In this document: positions 43,206-51,670 of the stretch, piece after piece
Layout of the letters: each line of letters begins with the position of its first letter
Numbering within the stretch: position 1 is the first letter of the stretch
Assembly: GCA_963709665.1 (NCBI GenBank)
Contig: CAVPWU010000011.1
Span: forward strand, 270,911 to 334,910
Length of the DNA stretch: 64,000 nucleotides
Reading direction: 5' to 3'
Origin: DASZIT01 sp963709665
GTDB lineage: Bacteria > Actinomycetota > Acidimicrobiia > Acidimicrobiales > RAAP-2
Notes under the pieces: model-generated
Seen by the model: the letters and a program-made list of their open reading frames with translations, nothing else
Database searches by the model: none
What the model was told of the DNA's origin: nothing
Position numbers and translations under genes: made by a program

Positions 43206-43594
43206 GCCTGGGACAGGCTGTCGAGCTCGACGTCGAGGCGGGCGGTCGCCTCGTCGATGATGCGGTTGGTCCGGTCGACGTGGACGATCCGCGGCGCGAA
43301 CTGCTCGAGCTCGGCCTCCTCGTAGTCGGCGTAGGTGATCACGATCACCCGGTCACCCTTGTGGACCAGCCTGGCGGCCGCCCCGTTGAGGCAGACGTCG
43401 CCCGGGTTGCCCACGATGGCGTAGGTCTCGAAGCGGGCACCGTTGTCGATGTCCACCACCGTGACCTGCTCCCACTCCAGGATGTCGGCCCGCTCCATCA
43501 GCTCCGGGTCGAGGCTGATCGACCCCACGTAGTTGAGGTTGGCGTCGGACACGCTGGCCCGGTGGATCTTCGACTTCATCATGCGGCGACGCAT
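43202..43594 (-). CDS. panD: Aspartate 1-decarboxylase (pyruvoyl enzyme precursor)
   Basis: 130 residues. Start MRRRMMKSKIHRASVSDANL; self-cleavage site Gly24-Ser25 in NYVGSISLDPE, giving the pyruvoyl group that makes beta-alanine from aspartate. ATG 43594 shares one base with the panC stop (TGATG) and has GGAAG upstream; an internal MMKSK start would lose conserved N-terminal residues. Next to panC, which uses its product. Confidence 0.96.
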   Translation of the reverse strand: MRRRMMKSKIHRASVSDANLNYVGSISLDPELMERADILEWEQVTVVDIDNGARFETYAIVGNPGDVCLNGAAARLVHKGDRVIVITYADYEEAELEQFAPRIVHVDRTNRIIDEATARLDVELDSLSQA

Positions 43595-44574
43595 CAGTGG
43601 CTTCCTTTCGGAGGGGATCCCGGGTCGGGAGGGAGCCCGGGGTCGAGGTTGTCGATCAGGCGGACGGGACCGACCCGGGCGGCGATCAGCAGCCGGAGGG
43701 GCCGTCCCGACCCGATCGGCACGGAGGGGTCGAGGTCGTCGGCGGCGACCACCTCGGCGTAGTCCAGCTCCACCAGGGGCTCCTCCGCCACCACCTGGGC
43801 CATCACCCGCCCGACCACATCGGACCGGTACTCGCCGTAGGCGATGGCCGCCGCCCCGGCCCGGAGCGCCCGGGCCAGCACGGGGGCCGCCCGGCGCTCG
43901 TCGGCGGAGAGCCGGACATTGCGGCTGGACAGGGCGAGCCCGTCCTCCTCCCGGACCGTCGGGCACCCCACCACCTCGACCGGCAGCGACAGGTCGGCCA
44001 CCAGGCGGCGCACCACGGCCATCTGCTGGAAGTCCTTCTCACCGAAGTAGGCACGGCAGCGGCCGGCCATGGCGAAGAGCTTGACCACCACGGTGGCCAC
44101 CCCGTCGAAGTGGCCGGGGCGGGACGCCCCCTCCCACCGGTCGGCGAGCCCGGCGACCGACACCCTGGTCGCCACCGGGGCGGGGAACCCCGGGTACATC
44201 TCCCGGACCGGCGGGGCGAAGACCAGGGCGGCGCCCGCCGCCTCGGCGGACGCCACGTCGGCGGTCAGCGTCCGCGGGTACTGCTCGATATCGTCGGGGT
44301 CACCGAACTGGAGCGGGTTGACGAAGACCGTCACCACCACCCGGTCGCACTCGGCGACGGCCCGCTCGATCAGGGACCGGTGACCGGCGTGGAGGGCGCC
44401 CATGGTCGGTACCAGGCCGACGGTCATCCCGGCGGCCCGCGCCTCCTCGAGCAGGTCCGAGCACTCCTGGACCCGTTCCACCAACCGGCAGCCGGCCCTG
44501 CCGTCGGACCGGCGTCGGGCGTCGGGAGGGTCGGCGACCAGGGAGTCGGCGCCCAGCACGGATGCGCCGGTCAC
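43594..44574 (-). CDS. panC: Pantothenate synthetase
   Basis: 326 residues with an N-terminal extension of ~30. ATP-binding LVPTMGALHAGHRSLIERA, FVNPLQFGDPDDIEQYPR, GHFDGVATVVVKLF, and KMSKS-like SSRNVRLSADE. Joins pantoate and beta-alanine. GTG 44574 overlaps the DUF2520 gene stop as GTGA. Confidence 0.96.
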   Translation of the reverse strand: MTGASVLGADSLVADPPDARRRSDGRAGCRLVERVQECSDLLEEARAAGMTVGLVPTMGALHAGHRSLIERAVAECDRVVVTVFVNPLQFGDPDDIEQYPRTLTADVASAEAAGAALVFAPPVREMYPGFPAPVATRVSVAGLADRWEGASRPGHFDGVATVVVKLFAMAGRCRAYFGEKDFQQMAVVRRLVADLSLPVEVVGCPTVREEDGLALSSRNVRLSADERRAAPVLARALRAGAAAIAYGEYRSDVVGRVMAQVVAEEPLVELDYAEVVAADDLDPSVPIGSGRPLRLLIAARVGPVRLIDNLDPGLPPDPGSPPKGSH

Positions 44575-45608
44575 GCCACCTGCTCCACCCCGTCGGCCCC
44601 GGCGCCGGCTCCGGCTCCGGCCAGGGCCGGCTCGTCGGGGCGGACGGGGTCGTCGAAGGCGCCGGCACGCGCGGGCACCGGGGACCCAGGTACCCCCACA
44701 GCCACAGCCCCAGCCCCAGCCCCAGTCCCCGTCCCCGTCCCCGTCCCCGTCCCAGCCGCCACCGCCGGGGCCACTGCCGTCGACCCCGCTCCCGCCGCGC
44801 CACCCGACCCGACCCGCGGGTCCGGGCTGACCGCCCCGGCGAGGCCGGCGTCGTCCACCCCGCCCAGATCGAGGTCGGCTGCCTCGAGGGAGATACGACG
44901 GGCCAGCACCACCATGGCGTCGTAGGCCACCAGTTCGTTGCGGGCGCCCGCCATGCCGCCCAGCACCGCCCGGTGGCGGTCGATGGTCGTCCAGTCGCCG
45001 CGGACGGCCGGACCGGTCAGGGCGTCGTGGGGGCCGAGGGCGAGGGCATCGTCGGCGGCGGCGTGGATGAGTCCGGCGAAGGCGCCCAGGGGCAGTCCGG
45101 CGGTGGCCGCCACCCTCTCCACCTGGCCGAGCAGCGCCACCAGGTGGTTGGCGGCGATGGTGGCCGCCGCGTGGTAGTTCGGACGGTCGGCGTCCGCCAC
45201 CACCACCGCCTCGCCTCCCAACGCACCCGCCAGCTCCCGGGCCACCGGGTCGCCGGCCACCGCGAAGGTGACCCCCGATCGCAGCCGGGCGGCCCCGACC
45301 TCGGGGTTGGGCAGCGGCACCAGGGGGTGGAGCGAGGCCCGCCGGGCGTGGGGAGCGAGGGCGTCCAGCCCCAGCGACCCCGAGAGGTGGAGCACCACGG
45401 TGCCGTCGGCCGGCGCCACGGCGGCGGCCACCTGGGCCACCTCGGCATCGGGGGTGGCGATCACCAGCACGTCGACGCCGGTCGCCGCGCCGGCCAGCGC
45501 GTCACGACGCCCGTAGGCATCGAGCACCGTGTATCCCCCGACGGCGTCCAGCGCCGCCATCAACGAGCGTCCGGCCCGGCCTGGGCCGATGATGCGGATT
45601 GTGGTCAC
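44571..45608 (-). CDS. Rossmann-like/DUF2520 reductase, possible ketopantoate reductase
   Basis: 345 residues. N-terminal NAD(P)-binding IRIIGPGRAGRSLMAAL; DVLVIATPDAEVAQVA; HLSGSLGLDALAPHARR; a helical DUF2520 domain with PNYHAAATIAANHLVALLG. These proteins usually sit beside panC, and a DUF2520-type reductase (PanG, recalled from Francisella) can serve as ketopantoate reductase; no panE is visible here, so the role is plausible but inferred. The last ~80 residues are Gly/Ala/Thr low complexity encoded by hexanucleotide repeats (44695-44756). GTG 45608 has AAGGGG four bases upstream. Confidence 0.82.
   Translation of the reverse strand: MTTIRIIGPGRAGRSLMAALDAVGGYTVLDAYGRRDALAGAATGVDVLVIATPDAEVAQVAAAVAPADGTVVLHLSGSLGLDALAPHARRASLHPLVPLPNPEVGAARLRSGVTFAVAGDPVARELAGALGGEAVVVADADRPNYHAAATIAANHLVALLGQVERVAATAGLPLGAFAGLIHAAADDALALGPHDALTGPAVRGDWTTIDRHRAVLGGMAGARNELVAYDAMVVLARRISLEAADLDLGGVDDAGLAGAVSPDPRVGSGGAAGAGSTAVAPAVAAGTGTGTGTGTGAGAGAVAVGVPGSPVPARAGAFDDPVRPDEPALAGAGAGAGADGVEQVA
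44695..44756. repeat. Hexanucleotide repeat in the DUF2520 3' end
   Basis: About ten units of six bases, CCCAGC-type followed by CCCCGT-type on the plus strand, encoding alternating Gly-Thr and Gly-Ala on the minus strand. In frame, so length change would only alter the tail. Confidence 0.8.
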
Positions 45609-45676
45609 GAGACCCCTTTGCAGCGTTCCGGCCCCGATCGGGTGCCGTTCGTTCCAGAGAATCTGCCTTCAGACGT

Positions 45677-46177
45677 TCACAGTGTACCCACGACTTCGAC
45701 GTCGCCACCAGCGATTTCCAGGTCGGACCCCTCCACCAGGTCGGGGGCCAGGTCGGCCAGGGGGGCCAGGACGAACCGGCGCTCCCGCCACCGGGGGTGG
45801 GGAACGGTCAGGTCGGGACCCTCGCAGGTCACCCCGTCGATCCACAGCACGTCGGCATCGAGGGTCCGCGGGCCCCACCGCACGGTGCGCACCCGTCCGG
45901 CCGCCGCCTCGAGCCGGCGGCACTCCTCGAGCAGCCGGTAGGGGTCGACCCCGACCGGGACGGCCAGCTCCACCACCAGGTTCAGGTACGGGCCCTGACC
46001 CTCGGGGCCACCCACGGGGTCGGTCTCGTAGACCGGCGAGACGGCGGTGACCGGCAGGGCGCTGCCGGCCCGCAACTGGTCGACCGCCTTGCGCAGGTGG
46101 GCCCACCGGTCGCCCAGGTTGGACCCCAGGCCGAGGAAGGCCCTCGCCTCGGGTCGCCCGACCGACCGGAGGCTCAC
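45677..46177 (-). CDS. folK: 6-hydroxymethyl-7,8-dihydropterin pyrophosphokinase
   Basis: 166 residues. FLGLGSNLGDRWAHLRKAV at the N-terminus; GPYLNLVVEL; signature RWGPRTLDADVLWIDG; HPRWRERRFVLAPL. Transfers pyrophosphate from ATP to the pterin, before FolP. GTG 46177 overlaps folB as GTGA. Last of the folate chain; a 68-bp gap separates it from the DUF2520-panC unit. Confidence 0.95.
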   Translation of the reverse strand: MSLRSVGRPEARAFLGLGSNLGDRWAHLRKAVDQLRAGSALPVTAVSPVYETDPVGGPEGQGPYLNLVVELAVPVGVDPYRLLEECRRLEAAAGRVRTVRWGPRTLDADVLWIDGVTCEGPDLTVPHPRWRERRFVLAPLADLAPDLVEGSDLEIAGGDVEVVGTL

Positions 46178-46578
46178 CGGCGGCGGGTGATCCGGACCCC
46201 GACCGAGTCGAGGTCGGCGGGCACCGGGGGCCGCAGCTTGCGGATCCCGACGGTGACCGACGCCACCCGCTCGTCCACCAGGGCGGCCGAGGCGATCACC
46301 CCGGCCAGCGTCTCGAGCAGCCGGTAGGACCGGCCACCGGCCACCACGTCGACCACCCGTTCGATGATCCCGGCGTAGTCGACGGTGTCGGCCAGCTCGT
46401 CGGTGTCACCCGCCGGCGCCAGGTCCACCTCGAGGTCGAGGTCGACCTCGAACGGCTGGGACCGGCCCCGTTCCTCGGGCAGGACCCCGTGGGTGCCGAG
46501 GATCCGCAGGCCACGGAGCTCGATCCGGTCGGCCTCCGGGCCACCCTCCCGGTCGAACGCCCGCAGGGAGCCGGCCAC
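46174..46578 (-). CDS. folB: Dihydroneopterin aldolase
   Basis: 134 residues. Tunnelling-fold enzyme: IELRGLRILGTHGVLPEERG, FEVDLDLEVD, TVDYAGIIERVVDVV, VTVGIRKLRPPV. Cleaves dihydroneopterin to 6-hydroxymethyl-dihydropterin. GTG 46578 lies three bases from the intended stop of the upstream phosphatase-like gene; the frameshift in that gene would make ribosomes read through the folB start in another frame. Confidence 0.93.
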   Translation of the reverse strand: MAGSLRAFDREGGPEADRIELRGLRILGTHGVLPEERGRSQPFEVDLDLEVDLAPAGDTDELADTVDYAGIIERVVDVVAGGRSYRLLETLAGVIASAALVDERVASVTVGIRKLRPPVPADLDSVGVRITRRR

Positions 46579-46581
46579 CGC

Positions 46582-47276
46582 TCAGGCGGTGGGCCGGGGC
46601 TCGCCGGAGGCCGCACCCGCACCCGAGCCGGCGGCCGCACCCGAGCCCGCACCCGAACCCGCACCCGAACCCGCACCCGAACCCGCACCCGAGCCGGCAC
46701 CCGAGCCGGCACCCGAACCCGACCCGAACCCGCACCCGAGCCGGCGGCCGGGGCCTGCGGCCGGGCGCCCGACCCGTACGGCGGCAGCTGGGCGGCGAAG
46801 GCCACCAACTCCCGGCCGGAGGGCCCGAGGGCGTGGCCGGTCATGTGCTCGAGGGCGGTGGTGGCCTGGGGGCCGCTCGGGAGCCGACCCGACCACAGCA
46901 GGTAGCCGGCCACCACTCCGACGGTCCGGTCACCCAGCTCCTCCTGGTGGACCAGGACCCGCTCACCGTGGAGGAGCCGTCCGTGGATGTCGCGGAAGAG
47001 GTCGAGGAGCACGGGCCGGGCATCGCCGGAGGGGGGCAGCGGGAACTGGATGCTGGGAAGCTCCTGCTCCTCGTAGGCCTTGAGGTTGTGGGACGACGGC
47101 AGCAGCGACACCACCCGGGTGAAGCCCTGGACCTGGAGCCAGATGATCTCCTCCTGGCGACGGACCTTCCGGTGGTTGGGGGAGAACCCGCCCGGCCGCT
47201 CGCTCACCGCCAGGCGGTCCTTGATCACCCAGGTGAAGTTGCGGGGTGGGATCCCGGCGGCCCACTTCCCCTTCAT
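46582..47276 (-). CDS. Tyrosine/dual-specificity phosphatase-like protein lacking the catalytic Cys, with frameshifted tail
   Basis: About 231 residues if the tail frame is restored. The core (~15-170) has the phosphatase layout: NFTWVIKDRLAVSERPGG, FTRVVSLLP, and the P-loop position VHQEELGDRTVGVVAGYL. In active enzymes this is HCx5RT; here Gln111 replaces Cys while Arg117 and Thr118 stay, so it should be a pseudophosphatase or use other chemistry. After ~PPYGSG the tail is (GAGS)n encoded by 6-bp repeats; one unit is 5 bp (46723-46727), shifting frame so the literal reading runs to 46296 across folB with an Arg-Val tail. ATG 47276 overlaps folP as ATGA. Why it sits in a folate operon is unknown. 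Confidence 0.7.
46615..46739. repeat. Hexanucleotide repeat (ACCCGA/ACCCGC/GCCGGC) with one 5-bp unit
   Basis: About twenty 6-bp units on the plus strand, encoding Gly-Ser/Gly-Ala on the minus strand. The unit at 46723-46727 is CCCGA, one base short, which breaks the reading frame of the phosphatase-like gene. Confidence 0.85.
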
Positions 47277-48181
47277 CGGGACACCCCGGCCCGGCCGAGA
47301 GGGGCGCTACCGGCGTCGGGGGAAGCGTCACCCGACCCGGACCCCGACCCGGACCCCGACCCGGACCCGGACCCGGTCGACCGGCGGCGGTCGCCGACCA
47401 GGGTGGCCGCCTGCACGGTGGCGGCCACATCGTGGACCCGCACCATCCGGGCACCCTGCTCGAGGGCCCAGGTGGCGGTGGCCAGCGAGCCGGCCAGGCG
47501 GTCCCCCACCGGAGCCGGCGTGCCGTCGGCGGAGGCGGACAGGATGCCCAGAAAGGACTTGCGGCTGGTGCCCACCAGGACCGGGTAGCCGGTGGCCACC
47601 AGCTGGTCGACGGCCGCCAGCAGCTGGACGTTGTGCTCCACCGTCTTGCCGAAGCCGATCCCCGGGTCGATCCACACCTCGGGGACCCCGGCGGCCGCAC
47701 CCTGGCCCGCCCGGTCGGTCAGGTACCCGGTCACCTCGGCCACCACATCCTCGAAGACCGGTCGGTCCTGCATGTCGGCCGGGGTGCCCCGCCGGTGCAT
47801 GGCCACCCAGCCCACGCCGGCTGCCGCCGCCACCGGCCACAGCGAGGCCGACACGTCGTTGACCAGGGTGGCACCCGCCGCCACCGCGGCTTCGGCCACG
47901 GCCGGCTTGGTGGTGTCGATGGAGACCCGGACGTGGGGGGCGAGGGCCTCGACCACCGGCAGCACCCGTCGGAGCTCCTCGTCGGCGGCGACCGGCCCGG
48001 CGCCCGGACGGGTGGACTCACCACCCACGTCGACGATGTCGGCACCCTCGGCGATGAGCTGGTGCCCCCGTTCGATGGCCGCCCGGCGGTCGAACCACGC
48101 CCCACCGTCGGAGAATGAGTCCGGTGTCACGTTGAGGACTCCCATGACGAGGGGACGCTCCTCGGTAGCCAGGCCGGACAT
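47273..48181 (-). CDS. folP: Dihydropteroate synthase
   Basis: 303 residues. GVLNVTPDSFSDGG, VDVGGESTRPGAG, VSIDTTKPAVAEAA, NDVSA, WIDPGIGFGKTVEHN, VLVGTSRKSFLG and VRVHDVAATVQA: a complete sulfonamide-target enzyme joining pterin pyrophosphate with p-aminobenzoate. The C-terminal ~35 residues are a Ser-Gly repeat (TGSGSGSGSG) from a hexanucleotide repeat at 47331-47378. ATG 48181; 180-bp gap to folE upstream may hold a separate promoter. Confidence 0.96.
   Translation of the reverse strand: MSGLATEERPLVMGVLNVTPDSFSDGGAWFDRRAAIERGHQLIAEGADIVDVGGESTRPGAGPVAADEELRRVLPVVEALAPHVRVSIDTTKPAVAEAAVAAGATLVNDVSASLWPVAAAAGVGWVAMHRRGTPADMQDRPVFEDVVAEVTGYLTDRAGQGAAAGVPEVWIDPGIGFGKTVEHNVQLLAAVDQLVATGYPVLVGTSRKSFLGILSASADGTPAPVGDRLAGSLATATWALEQGARMVRVHDVAATVQAATLVGDRRRSTGSGSGSGSGSGSGSGDASPDAGSAPLGRAGVSR
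47331..47378. repeat. Hexanucleotide repeat in the folP 3' end
   Basis: Eight 6-bp units alternating CCCGAC and CCGGAC (plus strand), encoding the Ser-Gly tail of FolP. In frame. Confidence 0.85.
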
Positions 48182-48361
48182 GAGTGCCCAGCGTAAACCA
48201 GGCTCGGGACCCCCGCTGACGGAATTCCGGGGGGATCGGCCCGGATCCGGCCGGAAGTGCCCAGGTCCTCCACCCTTCCGCCCCACCCTCCCGCCGCCTC
48301 TCCCGCCCCCTCTGCCGCCCTCCACCCGGACCCTGGGGTTCAGCGGCCGTGGACGGGGGGA

Positions 48362-48931
48362 TCAGCGGCCGTGGACGAACTGCATCGCCTCGGCACGGGT
48401 GGCCGAGTCGGTGCGGAACAGACCCCGCACCGCCGAGGTGATGGTCAGCGTGCCGGGCTTCTTGACGCCGCGCATCGACATGCAGAGGTGCTCGGCCTCC
48501 ACCACCACCAGGACCCCCTTGGGGTCCAGGGCCTCCTCGATGGCGTCGGCGATCTGGGTGGTCATCCGCTCCTGGACCTGGAGCCGCCGGGCAAAACCGT
48601 CCACCAGTCGGGCGAACTTGGACAGACCGGTGATCCGACCGTCGTTCCCCGGGATGTAGGCCACGTGGGCCCGGCCCATGAACGGCACCAGGTGGTGCTC
48701 GCAGAGCGAGGCGAAGGGGATGTCGCGCACCATCACCATCTCGTCGTGCTCGGCGGCGAAGGTGACCTCCAGGTGGTCGCCGGGATCCTCGTCGAGCCCG
48801 GCGATCAGCTCCTCGTACATGTGGGCCACCCGGCTCGGGGTCTTCTGGAGCCCGTCCCGCTCCGGATCCTCCCCGATGGCCGCCAGCAGCTCGACCACCG
48901 CCCGTTCGATCCGCTCCACGTCGACGCTCAC
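48362..48931 (-). CDS. folE: GTP cyclohydrolase I
   Basis: 189 residues. Zinc motif SLCEHHLVPFMGRAHVAYIP, GLSKFARLVDGFARRLQVQE, EAEHLCMSMRGVKKPG. First step of folate synthesis from GTP. GTG 48931 overlaps the hpt stop as GTGA. In many actinobacteria ftsH lies between hpt and folE; here it is absent. Confidence 0.96.
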   Translation of the reverse strand: MSVDVERIERAVVELLAAIGEDPERDGLQKTPSRVAHMYEELIAGLDEDPGDHLEVTFAAEHDEMVMVRDIPFASLCEHHLVPFMGRAHVAYIPGNDGRITGLSKFARLVDGFARRLQVQERMTTQIADAIEEALDPKGVLVVVEAEHLCMSMRGVKKPGTLTITSAVRGLFRTDSATRAEAMQFVHGR

Positions 48932-49515
48932 CGGATGTCCGCCTCGCCGTTGTAGCGGTGGATGGCACCCAGGTTCCGGTAGCGCTCGGCGACGTCCAAC
49001 CCGTAGCCCACCACGAACTCGTTGGGGATGGTGAACCCCACGTAGCGGAGGTCGACGGCGGTGCGCTGCTGACCCTCCTTCACCAGCAGGGCGCAGACCT
49101 CCAGGCTGGCCGGCTGGCGGGCCAGCAGGTAGCGCTGCAGGTAGTTCAAGGTGAGCCCGCTGTCGACGATGTCCTCCACCACCAGCACGTGCCGGTCCAC
49201 CAGGTCGACGTCGAGGTCCTTGACGATACGGACCACCCCGGAGGTGCGGGTGGCGCTGCCGTAGGAGGAGACCGCCATGAAGTCCGCCTCCACCGGCAAC
49301 CGGATGGAGCGGGAGAGGTCGGTCATGAACATGAACGCCCCCTTCAGCACGCCGACCAGGAGCGGGGGGCGACCGGCGTAGTCGGCGGTGATCTCCCCGC
49401 CCAGCTCCACGATCCGGGCCTGGAGATCGGCCTCGGAGACCACCACCGGGCCCACCGCCGGGTCGGACTCGAGCCGGATCAGCTGACCGACCGACTCGTC
49501 TCCGGCGGAAGTCAC
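48928..49515 (-). CDS. hpt: Hypoxanthine(-guanine) phosphoribosyltransferase
   Basis: About 195 residues. LLVGVLKGAFMFMTDLSR, the PRPP loop VLVVEDIVDSGLTLNYL, and YVGFTIPNEFVVGYGLDVAE. Purine salvage. GTG 49515 overlaps the tilS stop as GTGA; tilS-hpt-folE form one chain. Confidence 0.95.
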   Translation of the reverse strand: MTSAGDESVGQLIRLESDPAVGPVVVSEADLQARIVELGGEITADYAGRPPLLVGVLKGAFMFMTDLSRSIRLPVEADFMAVSSYGSATRTSGVVRIVKDLDVDLVDRHVLVVEDIVDSGLTLNYLQRYLLARQPASLEVCALLVKEGQQRTAVDLRYVGFTIPNEFVVGYGLDVAERYRNLGAIHRYNGEADIR

Positions 49516-50408
49516 AGGGTGACTGTACCGGCTCCGGCCTCCGGCGGGCCCACCACCTCGGTCGACAGGCGGCCCCGGGAGCGCGCTACCCGGACCCCAC
49601 CGGGGATCTCGGTGGCCACCCGCTCCCCCCGGGCCACCTCGAGCACCCGCTCCACGGCGTCGAGGGGCGGGGCGTAGGGACCGTCCCCGGTCAGCCACTG
49701 CCGGAGCGCCCGCCGGGCCACCGGGTCGGGGGCCTGGGCCACCGCCCGGCTGTCGGTGGGGTCGACCAGGCGGGCCACCTCGGCGAGGACGTCGGCGTCG
49801 CCGGCCAGCACGGTGGACTGGCGGGCCAGCACCGGCACCACGTCCCGGCCGGCCAGCTGCGAGCAGAGGGGCAGCAGTTCGGTGCGCACCCGGTTCCGCA
49901 GGAAGCGGGGGTCCTCGTTCGACGGGTCGGTCACCGGGCGGAGCCCGGCGCGGTTGCAGAGCCCGCGGGTCTCGGAGCGCCGGAGCTCGAGGATGGGGTG
50001 CCGCGTCCCCGGCCGCATGGCGGCCATGCCGTCGACCCCGGCCCCCCGCAGCAGGTTGATCAGCACCGTCTCCGCCTGATCGTCGGCGGTGTGCCCGGTG
50101 GCCGCATCCGGGCCCAGCACCTCCCAGCGGGCCTTCCGGGCCCGGGCCTCGAGGTTCGGTCCGTCGGGCACCTCCACCCGCTCCGACCGGAACCCGGCGC
50201 CGTACCGTCGGGCCACGTGGGCCACCACGCCGGCCTCGGACGCCGAGCCCTCGCGCAGCCCGTGGTCGACGTGGACGGCGGTGACCCGGCAGCCGGCCGA
50301 CGCCGCCAGAATCAGGAGGGCCAGCGAGTCGGCACCGCCGGAGACCGCGCAGGTCAGCGGTGAGCCGGCCGCCGGGAAGCGGCACCGGGCCAGCAGGGCG
50401 TCGATCAC
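49512..50408 (-). CDS. tilS: tRNA(Ile)-lysidine synthetase
   Basis: 298 residues, the short actinobacterial form. PP-loop motif CAVSGGADSLALLILA, VHVDHGLREGS, GHTADDQAETVLINLLRGAG, and DPSNEDPRFLRNRVR. Converts the wobble cytidine of an isoleucine tRNA to lysidine. GTG 50408 begins the chain; the upstream DUF2342 gene ends 38 bp away. Confidence 0.94.
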   Translation of the reverse strand: MIDALLARCRFPAAGSPLTCAVSGGADSLALLILAASAGCRVTAVHVDHGLREGSASEAGVVAHVARRYGAGFRSERVEVPDGPNLEARARKARWEVLGPDAATGHTADDQAETVLINLLRGAGVDGMAAMRPGTRHPILELRRSETRGLCNRAGLRPVTDPSNEDPRFLRNRVRTELLPLCSQLAGRDVVPVLARQSTVLAGDADVLAEVARLVDPTDSRAVAQAPDPVARRALRQWLTGDGPYAPPLDAVERVLEVARGERVATEIPGGVRVARSRGRLSTEVVGPPEAGAGTVTL

Positions 50409-50446
50409 GGCCGGGCGTCGATCACAGTGGGGTGTCGATCAGGGGA

Positions 50447-51601
50447 TCATCCCGACAGGGCCGGGGTGGTGCCGATCCGGGAGATCCACGACGAGGGGTT
50501 GCGGATCTCGGTGAGGGACGGCAGCCACTCGGGCCCGCGCCAGGCGTTGTCGAGCAGGGCAGGGCCACCCGACTCCTCGACGGCGGCGATGAAGCGCTCG
50601 CCCTCCTCGTACTGGCGCATCTTCGCCTCGATACCGATCAGCTGCTGCAGCAGCTTGGCCGGTCCCCGGGTCTGGTTGCGGCGCTGGCGCAGCACCTCGG
50701 AGAAGCGGGCGGCACTGGGGATGGCCGCCGCCCCCGCCCGGTCCATGGTCACGTCACCGTGACCCTCCAGCAGGCTCATCAGGGCCTGGATCCGGTGGAG
50801 CCCCTCGAGCTGCTCGGGGGAGGCCACCAGGCCGAGGGCCCCGTTGTCGCGCAGCGGGTTCCGTCCGGCCATCAGCTCCTCGGTGAGCCGCTTCAGCGCT
50901 TCGGCCAGCCGCGAGGGATCGGGGTCGAGCGAGCCCAACCCCTCCTCCACCAGCGAGACGAAGTAGTCCCGCATCCAGGGGATGGCGGTGAACTGGCACC
51001 GGTGGGTGACCTCGTGCAGCGCCAGCCACAGGCGGAACTCCCGGGGCTCGAAGCCGTGCTGGCGCTCGAGGGCCACGATGTTGGGGCCGACGAAGTACAC
51101 GATGTCCTGGTCCTCGATGGCCTCCTCGGTGATCAGGAGGTCGTACTGGCCGAGCACCCGGGTGGACAGCCATCCGAGCACCACGCCCATCTGGGTGCCG
51201 GTGGCCGCCCGTCCGGCGGTGGCCAGCGGGGCGGCCAGGCGTCCGGCGATCGGGCTGGTGGAGGCGACCCGCCCGGGAGTGAGCCGATCGAGGTGCGGGC
51301 CGACCAGCCGCTGGAAGGAGGCCACGTTGGCGTGCACCCACCCGGCCCGGTCGGTCACCCGGGCCCGGGCGTTCCCGGAGGCGGACCGCAGACCGGTGGC
51401 CTCGGCCACCAGGTCCTCCGCCTGGGCGGTGAGCTCGTCGAAGTCCTGCTGGAGGAGGTCGGGGCGGTAGGGGGCCGGCAGCGGCCGGCGGCTGCTCACC
51501 CACCCGGCCACCCGTTCGGCCACGTCCCAGGCCACCGCCCCCGGCGACTCGGGATCGGCGGTGGGCGGATCGGCACTCGGCGGATCGACGGTGAGGGTCA
51601 C
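50447..51601 (-). CDS. DUF2342 zinc-dependent metalloprotease-like protein
   Basis: About 384 residues, typical of the family once annotated 'coenzyme F420 biosynthesis associated'. The metal motif HEVTH is in LWLALHEVTHRCQF, followed by a downstream Glu-containing helix (LMSLLEGHGDVTMD) that could supply the third ligand. N-terminal VAGWVSSRRPLP. Peptidase activity is presumed from the fold; the substrate is unknown. It usually lies just upstream of tilS, as here. GTG 51601 without a clear ribosome site. Confidence 0.88.
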   Translation of the reverse strand: MTLTVDPPSADPPTADPESPGAVAWDVAERVAGWVSSRRPLPAPYRPDLLQQDFDELTAQAEDLVAEATGLRSASGNARARVTDRAGWVHANVASFQRLVGPHLDRLTPGRVASTSPIAGRLAAPLATAGRAATGTQMGVVLGWLSTRVLGQYDLLITEEAIEDQDIVYFVGPNIVALERQHGFEPREFRLWLALHEVTHRCQFTAIPWMRDYFVSLVEEGLGSLDPDPSRLAEALKRLTEELMAGRNPLRDNGALGLVASPEQLEGLHRIQALMSLLEGHGDVTMDRAGAAAIPSAARFSEVLRQRRNQTRGPAKLLQQLIGIEAKMRQYEEGERFIAAVEESGGPALLDNAWRGPEWLPSLTEIRNPSSWISRIGTTPALSG

Positions 51602-51670
51602 AGAACCCAGTGTAGGGAGGGGGTGCCCCCCGATGCTGGCGGGTCGGTGCACGCCGGCGCGCCGCGGGCT

